From Fragilariopsis cylindrus CCMP1102 (taxonomy: Eukaryota > Bacillariophyta > Bacillariophyceae > Bacillariales > Bacillariaceae), in contig FMBT01000471.1 in assembly GCA_900095095.1 (NCBI GenBank), forward strand, positions 1 to 23,258: a stretch of 23,258 nucleotides of DNA, in the 5' to 3' direction. The notes below the pieces were generated by a model that had not been told where the DNA came from, did no database searches, and saw nothing but the letters and a program-made list of their open reading frames with translations. The first letter of the stretch is position 1; every line of letters starts with the position of its first letter. Below, piece after piece: positions 7,775 to 15,526 of the stretch. The position numbers and the translations under genes were made by a program.

Positions 7775-8713
7775 CTACATTATGCTTTCGCTCATGGTAT
7801 CTTCACCTTGATTGTAGCGGCTCAAAATGTCACCATCCAGTCCACTTTTCTTGAATGTCCAATTCCTCATCAAACCAAAACAGTTATCTCCTGCTGTTGC
7901 GTACGCTAAGAGGATTGCAATAGGCCACGACCAAAAAAGCGCAATGCACGAGAAGAGACACCAGGCAATATTCCAGATAATTCCGAAGAGCAAACATGCA
8001 CACAATTGGCAGTAAAACATTTGGTTTGATTTGATGCGAAGGACAGGAATCGCCTTCCTAGGGTCGTACCCGTCAGAACCCGGCATACGGAGTAATTCGA
8101 TCTCACTACCAGTGGACATCTGATTATAAGATGAGTAATCATCACCAGCGAAGAGGCCAGTATTATTGGCAAATTTTTTCGTCACAATGTGCGAGCAGCT
8201 AGGGGATATAAGAGTGCTTCCCTCCGCCGGATATTTGACAATCAATTCACAGTGACAGCTAGTCCCCTTATCGTGAGAAGTAACCCATTTGCGTTTGTCG
8301 CTTACGGTTCCTTTAATACACTCGCCCTCTTTCTGAAATGTATTCACCATCCACCTTTCGGATACTATTTGAAGGAAACAACTGCATGTTAAAAGCATCC
8401 CAGCAAATAGGGGGAACGTAATTAATACGTCCATAAAGTCGGGCTCGCAGCATGGGTATCTAATCACGGGGTCGAGTGGACAGTACGATGATCCGGCAGC
8501 TAAGATAGCTGTAGCTACAAATGGTGCAGAAACTAAAATGATGCATAGAAAAATATACAAGATAACGCTGACCAACGCGAATCTGAACCGTTGCGCTGTC
8601 AAATCCGCTGTCGCTTCCTCTCCTTCAACATTGGGGGGAGACAAAATTTCCTCCTCGCCATTAGTATTTGCTTCCCTCGACTTCCCTGTATCTATCTCCG
8701 TGTCCATCTTCAT
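7775..8713 (-). CDS. Multi-pass membrane protein, DUF3592-like
   Basis: ATG at 8713 to TAG at 7775, 312 residues. The frame is open further upstream (to about 8854) but offers no earlier ATG. After an acidic N terminus (about 1-40), hydrophobic helices lie at about 45-73 (FALVSVILYIFLCIILVSA) and 92-117 (MDVLITFPLFAGMLLTC). A soluble Cys-containing domain spans about 118-230, and a long hydrophobic pair of helices about 233-273 (CQLCACLLFGIIWNIAW, ALFWSWPIAILLAYA). The middle domain has the layout of DUF3592-type proteins: GTVSDKRKW, then a strand CHCELIVKYPAEG, then SEIELLRMPGSDGYDPRKAIP. The function of that group is unknown; the resemblance is by eye and moderate. Base composition is more balanced than in the neighbouring Nudix and kinase genes. 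The following coiled-coil debris may once have been part of it. Confidence 0.7.
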   Translation of the reverse strand: MKMDTEIDTGKSREANTNGEEEILSPPNVEGEEATADLTAQRFRFALVSVILYIFLCIILVSAPFVATAILAAGSSYCPLDPVIRYPCCEPDFMDVLITFPLFAGMLLTCSCFLQIVSERWMVNTFQKEGECIKGTVSDKRKWVTSHDKGTSCHCELIVKYPAEGSTLISPSCSHIVTKKFANNTGLFAGDDYSSYNQMSTGSEIELLRMPGSDGYDPRKAIPVLRIKSNQMFYCQLCACLLFGIIWNIAWCLFSCIALFWSWPIAILLAYATAGDNCFGLMRNWTFKKSGLDGDILSRYNQGEDTMSESIM

Positions 8714-9276
8714 TTGATTATATGCGTAGGTAGCGCTTTGTTCCGATCCAATTGCATATACTGTGCGGAGTGATGTCGTAGGATGCTGTAGGCTAATACC
8801 AACTGTATTTTCACATCCAGAATTTGTACGCACCCACGATTCAATTAAATACAATTATTATGTGCAGTTAGTAACGTTAACGTTAGTAGATAAAAAAAAG
8901 TGATAAATATAATAATTTTTGATTGAAAATTGAAGAATTATGCACTTGTTTTTTACAGAGAGTTTTGAGAACAAATCATGACTTAATTTCGTGGGACTCA
9001 AAAACTAAATTAAATTCGAACCCGTGATACAGTAGTACTGTACAACATAAATCCAATGTATCAATTTGTAGGATGTCAATAAATGATCCATCCTTTTTTA
9101 AAACGTCAATTAAATCCTCTTCGCGAAATCTTTTTCAAATCAATCGAATTAATCGAATTGTCCTATCATGGCCTCAGCAGCACATTCAAAAAAGTTTGAC
9201 GTCTATGTGATTGCGTATTTTTAGCTGTCGTTATTCTAAAAGAGCAAAACTGTAGGTCAACAAGATTGTATCGTCA
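8714..9276. other. Divergent upstream region of the membrane-protein and kinase genes
   Basis: AT-rich and non-coding; promoters for both flanking genes should lie here. TAACGTTAACGTTA near 8870-8884 is a near-palindromic repeat. A stretch on the reverse strand near 8996-9010 resembles a tRNA T-loop, but no other tRNA element accompanies it. Confidence 0.45.
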
Positions 9277-10509
9277 ATGAGATCATCATCATCATCATCA
9301 TCATCATCATCTCATCATCATCGTTATCATCGATCAGATAAAATAAAAACAATGGTCAGTCCTAATACTATTGGTGGTTGCAAGATTAAAACATCTTACG
9401 CCGTCACACACGAAGATAATATTGCACTCCTAAGTTATCTCGCCCACCATTTCGTCAGTTCCAACGTCGACAGAAACCACTTCTCTTCCTCCGCTCATCC
9501 TAACGGTCCATTCGGTAAGCCTACAAGTAAAAAGAGAACAGTACTGCGGAAGACTCTCAGTAACTGGATCTCTCGTGGCCGTATTCCTCACAATGTTACT
9601 AAAGCTCACGATCAAAAGCTCATACAACTGGCTCAATTATCTCTAAAAAATTACCGCGACGCCAAATCCGACGTCGATAATTCATCACCAAAAACCGCAA
9701 TAACTACTACTACTAGTACTTCTACTACTCCATTAAAAAGTGCACCACCAACCATGATCGGTAGTACTAATAATACCAACAATGATAATACAACAAATAA
9801 TAATACAAACGCAAACACAATACCAATGCCAATACCAATACCAAAAGTTCCTGATGTCTATATTTTAATGGGACCAGTCAGTGTGGGTAAATCGACAGCA
9901 TTAAACTGTATCAAAGAAAAATTAAATCCATTAAAGGTAATGGTGGCAAGTGGTGAATATAAATCGGAATATTTTTATCCAACATTTCCACTTCTTCGCG
10001 GTGAACATTCCACCACCACCACCATCAATGGCATTACACCATTACAAGTTGGAGCCTATTATGCATTACTTATGGCAGTGAATGATGCAATGAAAAAGAA
10101 GAGTGATGGTACAGTTACTGATATTGACGTTGTTATTATGGAAACTGCATTAACACCACAGATTGGTCAACCCTTATTGGATAGTCCAATGGTCAAGAAA
10201 TTTATCTTTATGGATGCTGAAAATCATAATATGATTGTGGACCGTAGAATTCAACGTGATTATATTGATAAAGATATTATTTGTACCGATAATGATCAAG
10301 TTACTATTAGTAAGTTAGCACAAGATTCAAGTAACGATTATATAAAAGTAATGAGAGATGCCAAAAAACAAGGTAAATTAGCAGCTGGTAGTGGTAATGA
10401 TATTGTTTTGATTAAAGAATCACATACACCAGATCAAGTTGCTGATTTGATTATATCAAATGTTGATGAATGGCATCAATATATCGTAAGTAAGGAGTCA
10501 TTTGTTTAG
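9277..10509 (+). CDS. P-loop kinase-like protein (uridine-kinase-like C-terminal domain)
   Basis: ATG at 9277 to TAG at 10509, 410 residues. The C-terminal half has a clear Walker A (GPVSVGKST, residues 199-207) after a hydrophobic strand (DVYILM). It then has DVVIMETAL, and VKKFIFMDAENHNMIVDRRI followed by QRDYIDKD. That last block, with R.I.RD at about 323-329, is arranged like the lid of the uridine kinase/phosphoribulokinase group, so phosphotransfer to a small nucleoside- or sugar-like substrate is a reasonable inference, not proven. Residues about 38-130 form an unfamiliar domain (THEDNIALLSYLAHHF, TVLRKTLSNWISRGRIPHNV). A T/N-rich linker made of triplet repeats (about 140-190) separates the two. 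The Ser/His run at the extreme N terminus comes from (TCA)n, and the Met at residue 26 could be the true start. No frame breaks are seen. Confidence 0.7.
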   Translation: MRSSSSSSSSSSHHHRYHRSDKIKTMVSPNTIGGCKIKTSYAVTHEDNIALLSYLAHHFVSSNVDRNHFSSSAHPNGPFGKPTSKKRTVLRKTLSNWISRGRIPHNVTKAHDQKLIQLAQLSLKNYRDAKSDVDNSSPKTAITTTTSTSTTPLKSAPPTMIGSTNNTNNDNTTNNNTNANTIPMPIPIPKVPDVYILMGPVSVGKSTALNCIKEKLNPLKVMVASGEYKSEYFYPTFPLLRGEHSTTTTINGITPLQVGAYYALLMAVNDAMKKKSDGTVTDIDVVIMETALTPQIGQPLLDSPMVKKFIFMDAENHNMIVDRRIQRDYIDKDIICTDNDQVTISKLAQDSSNDYIKVMRDAKKQGKLAAGSGNDIVLIKESHTPDQVADLIISNVDEWHQYIVSKESFV

Positions 10510-10577
10510 TTTCCTGGGCTGAATGCTGGCCTGGCCTGGTCTGGCCTGGTCTGGCTTGGATCACGGTAGAAACAACA
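10510..10577 (+). repeat. Short CTGGCCTGGT tandem repeat in the kinase 3' region
   Basis: About five imperfect copies of a CTGG(C)CTGGT unit lie at roughly 10522-10560, directly behind the kinase stop codon. It is unusually GC-rich for its surroundings. No function is evident. Confidence 0.6.
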
Positions 10578-11195
10578 ATGATAACAATTGCAGATTTCAA
10601 AGAAAGTAATTATAATACCAACATCAACAATCGGTATATCTTAAATGCCCAGCATCAATTAATGAAATTGGTTTGGGTTCATGGAAAAAGTAGTATTCCA
10701 TATAATATAGAGAAGGGAAACTACCCTTTATGGATTATTATTGCACCAAAATACAGTTGTTCAATGTGACTTGATGAACAGCGATATCGATAGCGGTGAG
10801 GAGGGATGGTATTAGTAATGGCGGAAGATCTTGTTGTACTCGATAGTGGATTTCGACAAGTTGTATTAAAACCATCCCCTGGTAAAAGAATTCAAAAGGA
10901 AGTAATCGGATTTCAACTTCAACGATGATATGAAGTGAAGATGATTAGTGCAAGTGATAAGATCATTGTAGTTGAAAACAGTACATTCGAAAATCTTGCA
11001 GTAGGCCCTAGAGAATATTCTTGCGTACAGAGCAATGATAAGACACAGTGTCCAATGAATAACCGGTTGGTGGTGAAGAATTAGTCGATTGCGCGTACGT
11101 GATATTTTGTAACGTGAATACATCTCAAGAGGAATGGTTGGTCCAATCGTCTACATCAACTACGAACATACTGTAGATGAACAATCCGAAGAGTG
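10578..11195 (+). pseudogene. Gene debris of unknown origin
   Basis: Several short plus-strand frames look coding but do not join. An ORF at 10578-10769 starts MITIADFKESNYN. A second piece starting near 10818 reads MAEDLVVLDSGFRQVVLKPS up to a stop near 10928. A third follows directly: KMISASDKIIVVENSTFENL and then AVGPREYSCVQ up to about 11083. A fourth near 11130-11200 reads SRGMVGPIVYINYEHTVDEQ before a TGA. Their order and the absence of low-complexity sequence suggest one gene broken by several indels. I do not recognise the family. The region 11200-11433 beyond it is AT-rich with nothing visible. Confidence 0.35.
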
Positions 11196-11433
11196 TTGAT
11201 TTAATAATAGTACTACGGTAGCGCATCCAAAAAAAAAGAATAATTATTTGAAAGTGTTTACGTACTATATCGTCTTATATATTTTATTTATCAATCAGAA
11301 CTAATAATACGATTAATATGCATAGTCCGATTAAGGTAACTAGCTCTACAAACTGCATCATTGCTTTTTGATGTTGCGCATTTGTTATCAGGTTCTCTAC
11401 AGGGCAATACTCTATCTCAAATTACTGCTTCTA

Positions 11434-12772
11434 CTAGGCAGTGACCTTTCGTTTCTTACGTGCAGTAGTAGAACCAACGATAGTATCTGTTACACTCTTC
11501 GTCTTCTTCTTCTTTTGTTTTCTACCATTTGTAACGTTAGTAGTATCTTTCTCACCATTTTTCTTCTTTGTTTGATTGTTGTTGCATACTAATACTCGTA
11601 ATGGAGCAGGATGTTTGACTGTACCGACATCTAATCTTTTCACACCACGTGCTGACCACCAACCTGGACCGTACCAGAAACATAATTGGGCATTTTGTGG
11701 TATTACTTCTATTGTTTTGAATTCTAAGCCACCATAATTACCATTTCGTTTCCCCCAGTAATTAAATGTACTCCTATAATACATATATACGTATATGTAT
11801 ATTTATTGAGACCGTCCGAAAGGGTAATACAGTAGACAGCGATAATTTGTTTTGGGAGCAAGATGATGAGCAAAGAAGAAGAAAAAAGATTATGCTATGA
11901 GTGCCGATGCAGGTTTTTTTTCTTCTCCTTCGAAATGAAAACGAAACACCACACCACATCGCATCGCATAATGTAAATGACATAATCCGATCACCATAAT
12001 ATTACCATATATGCATATTACGTACCTCATGTTCTGTCTTTCGGTTGGACCGGGACATGAAGCTTGTTATGTTATGTTGTTGGTGTGTCGAAATGAAGTG
12101 TGGTATGCGGTAAGAAAGAAAACCGTGTAGGAGGGTAAGTAAGTATAGTGATCCAAAAAAAATCCACATTAAGATATATGTATCTTTATTAACACTTACA
12201 AAATTGAATCATACAACCTGTACCGTCCGGGTTCAATACACCGTTATAATTAGTTGTTATATTAGTTTTATTATTATTACCATTCATATTAGGATTAGGA
12301 TCTGTCTTTGTATTTTTACCAGTTTTCGAATTGGGTGGATAAAATGAGATAGCTCTATCTTCTTTATCACAATTATGACATTTACCACGATATCCATGAT
12401 ATACTAATCGATATTTGGAGGGTAAGGTATATCTTGCAATCAGACATTTACCTAATAGTCCATGATTGACAACTTTTAATGCACCATCACCATTTAATAA
12501 ATGTTTATCACAATATGGTACCGGAATCGGTTCACCGTTACGAATTTTAACAAATGATGTACATCGATGACCATGTATCGAATGAGCCCAACATTTCCAT
12601 GTTTTTGGATTAAGTGTAAATGATTGTTGTGGTTCTACTACTATAATATTCTTACTAGAAGTTGTAGTTGTTGCTGTTGCTGTTATTATTGTTATTTCTT
12701 CTTTCTTTTTTTCTTCGCATCTTTTTTTATACAACCATTTTTTATCTTTACAGCAGGTTTCGACGATGGCAT
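11434..12772 (-). CDS. Zinc-binding plus SET-like protein, two exons
   Basis: Exon 1 (conserved part about 12640-12196) contains CWAHSIHGHRC..VPYCDKHL, a C-H/C..C..H zinc-binding pattern of the zf-C3Hc3H type. It is followed by NHGLLGKCLIARYTLP, YRLVYHGYRGKCHNCDKEDR and GVLNPDGTGCMIQFCK. Exon 2 (11773-11434) continues STFNYWGKRNGNYGG, LEFKTIEVIPQNAQLCFWYG and PGWW, then a Lys-rich tail (KKKNGEK, ARKKRK). The G..IA..Y.G start and IP.N..L.FWYG end are reminiscent of SET methyltransferase domains, so a nuclear protein-lysine methyltransferase-like role is inferred. The catalytic NHS/C motif is not obvious. No ATG lies in the exon 1 frame. The best start is at 12772 in another frame (MPSSKPAVKIKNG, then Lys-rich), joined through the A-rich tract 12700-12730 by an indel or tiny intron. 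Confidence 0.55.
11774..12195 (-). other. Probable intron of the SET-like gene
   Basis: Minus strand. Joining 12196 to 11773 restores one frame (..MIQFCK|STFNYWGK..). The acceptor is TATTATAG at the 11774 edge; the donor in this frame is GTGTTA. A stronger-looking donor GTAAGT sits 4 bases upstream (12199) but would not keep frame with this acceptor. The interval contains stops in the coding frames and no protein-like sequence. Confidence 0.45.
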
Positions 12773-13842
12773 CTTGGCTGACTTCTTGATACGATACCTG
12801 CCTATATAATCGGTGTCGTTATTGCTTGTCGGGATTGTGTTTTTTGAATCGTTTGTCGACGTGTAAAATCCAACAAAAAGTATGATATGTGTGCTGCGTA
12901 GATTGCGTAGATTGGATTGAAGAAGATAATATTATGATAGGACCTACCGTACTGATTTGAATAGTAGATCTTCTTTCCTCCTTCAATTCAATAATACCGT
13001 AGCTACTATTACTAGTACGCTAGTATCCATTATCCATCAATCTTCGTAAAAAATTAAGTAAATTTTGAATTAAATTAACAATCGAAACTTCTTCGTGTCG
13101 AATGAGTCGAGTCAGTCGATTCGAGTCACAGTTCTTACATTCCCATTCAGCATGAAGTAGTAAATCCATTTTTTTCAATCCCGTTCGTGGATGAAATTTT
13201 ACGAAGCAGATTCGATGAATTTGGCCAGCATCATCATGGCTGTTCTTCTTTACAAGATTTGAACTTTTATGTGAACACGTGACTGCTTCTTTACAAAATT
13301 TGAACTTTTATGTGAATACGTGACTGCTTCTTTGAACACGTGACTGCGCAGTATTCACGTCTTCGTTCGCCTTTTGCATACTGCGCGCACAGTACAGTAA
13401 AAAACTTCAGTCATTCACTTTTGACAACCAGTCAAGTCGTTGATGCCTGCCAAAATTGCTTGAGCGAGGGGTAAACTCCGACGCGATCGCGAACTTTGTA
13501 CGATTAATATGACCACGTCGTGAACAGTAACGTCGCGTTTTTCGAGAACGTCGTGATGTCGTTTTCCGTACGATGCATGTCATAGCGCGTTGACAGATAA
13601 ATGCCGCACTTTGATTTGCTTACGAGGTCGTGGTGTCAAATAATACACATGGCGGAGTAGTCATTTTACAAAACGCTCTCTCACAACATATATCGATCGA
13701 CCAAATAATCCAAACCAAACCAAACCATGTGCCATACCGCTACTAGTACTCACAAAATTTAAAGCATCAACAACAACTACCGTACCTAGAACAATATACA
13801 CTATATAGTAGAATAGAATAGACAAACAAAACAAAAACAAAA
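12773..13842. other. Long gene-free stretch upstream of the YqgF-like gene
   Basis: No coding sequence is seen. It contains the 41-bp tandem repeats at 13246-13347 and then a locally GC/CpG-rich section (about 13440-13640). That section has GCGATCGC and three related GTCGTGA/GTCGTGG sites (near 13516, 13550 and 13626). This section is a plausible promoter for the gene starting at 13843. Confidence 0.5.
13246..13347. repeat. 41-bp direct repeats carrying CACGTGAC motifs
   Basis: Unit 1 (13246-13286) and unit 2 (13287-13327) differ at only two positions. A truncated third copy (13328-13347) keeps the ends TTCTTT and GAACACGTGACTGC. Units 1 and 3 contain the palindrome CACGTG (an E-box/G-box, bound by bHLH or bZIP factors in eukaryotes); unit 2 has TACGTG. 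They lie about 500 bases upstream of the YqgF-like gene and may be regulatory. Confidence 0.75.
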
Positions 13843-14696
13843 ATGGCATCCGCAACATGTTCCAAAGAATTAATGAAGGTATTAACAACACCGTCAAAAA
13901 TTGCTAGTGCATTAGATTGGAAAAAACAAATTGGTGGATCAATCGCAACAATAGATTTTCATGCAATCGGATTGGTTTAACAATATCACATCATCCTGAC
14001 AACAGTATTACTAATAATACTGTAATGACGAAGTATCATCAATATCCAGTGGTTATTATTCCATTCCATGTTTACAAAAGGAAAACAAAAAATTCCTGAT
14101 TCCTCACGGAAACAATTATCCGAATTAGTACAAGATAATAAAGTATGTGGATTTGTGATATCCTGGCCATTCCAAAAAGATACAGGATTAATGGGTGCAT
14201 CCTGTGGACGGACATTATTTGCTATTGAAGAATTATTACAACACCAATCGTCACATCAATCGCCACAATCAGAATCAAATCAGAAGAAAAAACAAAACAA
14301 AATAGTACTAATAGTAATAGTAAGCGTATTTACAGTAAATCGTCCAATATGTTTATGGGATAGTATCCATGAAGAACAACCAAAAGCAGATATATTTGGA
14401 CGTCTCTGTGTATTCACGTACATCTACTAAGAAAGAACATTGTGCATCCAAGAACAATATCATCAAGATGAATCCATTGTTGCCACCAAAGTATGGGAAG
14501 ATTTTGTGAAAACAAATTGGCCAGATATTTATGCTACTAATAATCAAATCAAAACATTCGATGGCTACAAATGCATCATTTATTCAATAACAATATTGAA
14601 AGTTCATCATCAACATCAACACCATCACAAGAAGAAGAAGAACAACAACCAGAAAGACGTTGGCTATGGTGGCGTAAAGCAAAAGGCTGTTACTAA
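13843..14696 (+). pseudogene. YqgF/RuvX-like (RNase H-fold resolvase) gene broken by several frame changes
   Basis: Starts with ATG in an AAAA context at 13843 (MASATCSKELMKVLTTPSKI). The fold's first strand reads SIATIDFHA, then a one-base shift at 13966-13967 leads to RIGLTISHHPD. A second shift in the A-rich tract 14065-14085 leads to the best conserved part (14086-14240): SRKQLSELVQDNKVCGFVIS, WPFQKDTGLMGASCGR and FAIEELL. Then NRPICLWDSIHEE and DIFGR (to about 14404), two compensating shifts around TSTKKEHCASK|EQYHQDESIV (14405-14455), and KVWEDFVKTNWPDIY. A last shift near 14545 leads to RWLQMHHLFNNN and a tail ending RRWLWWRKAKGCY with TAA at 14694-14696. Relatives are Holliday-junction resolvase-like nucleases; algal versions are uncharacterised. 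The protein text around each break is well kept, so recent inactivation or sequence error are both possible. Confidence 0.65.
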
Positions 14697-14953
14697 CTAG
14701 ACTATTATACAATACAATACAAATAGAATAAAATAATAATAATAGAAATAGAAAGACCAGAATAGAAATACCAGAATAGAAATATAATAATATAATATAA
14801 TAATTTGATTTCATACATGCTACTATATATATTTCTACTTACAATTGTTGCCATCATAGCCGGTCGAATTTCCTATTTTGTGTGTGGTTAGTTGTGCTTA
14901 GTTGAATCATCATCTCATCACGACCGTTCTTGCTTGATTTCGCTAGCTAGCAC
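14697..14953. repeat. AT-rich gap with AATAGAAA-type repeats
   Basis: About 14715-14800 is a degenerate array of AATAGAAATA and CCAGAATAGA units that grades into TAATA repeats. Nothing coding is seen. Confidence 0.6.
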
Positions 14954-15316
14954 ATGGATGATTCACCATCAAAGAAGAATGATGGTCGCAAGGTCGCAAG
15001 AAGAAGCGTAGGAAAGTTTCTGCGTCTAATGCTCCAGCTGAGACTGCTCTCGAAGAAAATAATAATGGTGATGATGCAGCTGGTCAAAATGAAACTGCGA
15101 TGGCAGCCTGCTCGATTCGAGAATAGTATTATCGTTGAAGGAGCTGGATTGGCTGTAATCAATGGCACTTACAAAAAGTTAACGGACCACTGCTATGAAA
15201 AGGAAGGTCAATGGAATGGGAGTAATAAGCATATTTATGATATTTCAAAAAGGAACTCATTGGTTTTTTTGGTTTCGGGGGGAAGATACACCATACTGCC
15301 AATAAACACTTTATAG
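14954..15316 (+). pseudogene. Short NGTY-domain protein, frameshifted by an 8-bp duplication
   Basis: ATG at 14954. The first residues (MDDSPSKKNDGR) run into a perfect 8-base tandem duplication GGTCGCAA at 14984-14999. Downstream the natural frame is a different one. It reads KKRRKVSASNAPAETALEEN and on to about 15120, and leaving out one duplicated unit brings the start into this frame with a basic, nuclear-signal-like KKKRRK. Near 15115 the frame changes again to ENSIIVEGAGLAVINGTYKK, a domain found repeatedly in algal proteins (GAG..VNGTY followed by Y...G.W). A further change near 15230 is likely (GTHWFFWFRG in another frame), giving a stop near 15302 instead of 15316. Function unknown. 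Confidence 0.5.
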
Positions 15317-15526
15317 AACCATGAGTAGTTGTTCTGCTAGAAGGAATTGAATTATTGGGAATATGGTAGTAGAGGATTATAGTAGCAGGCCTTCTATATA
15401 CCGCAAAAACACAACGTGTTTTACGGTTGTAACTGCTTGTATGTAGTAGCCACTATTTGTTAAACTATGTATCATTGATTAGCAGGATTAGTCCGAGCTA
15501 TAGATGGATAAGATCATTGATTGCTG
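15317..15526. other. Short gap between convergent genes
   Basis: Non-coding 3' region shared by the NGTY gene and the reductase gene on the opposite strand. No strong terminator-like structure was recognised. Confidence 0.4.

Noticed and set aside
8985-9020. tRNA-like T-loop (reverse strand GGGTTCGAATT)
   Set aside because: The T-stem does not pair, and no D-arm, anticodon arm or acceptor stem can be placed around it.
13246-13347. Possible CRISPR array
   Set aside because: Units are directly adjacent tandem copies without spacers, in eukaryote-like DNA.
14584-14814. 76-codon minus-strand ORF behind the YqgF-like gene
   Set aside because: It is made of Leu/Val/Ile/Tyr from antisense CAT/CAA and AATAGA repeats and overlaps the YqgF-like tail.
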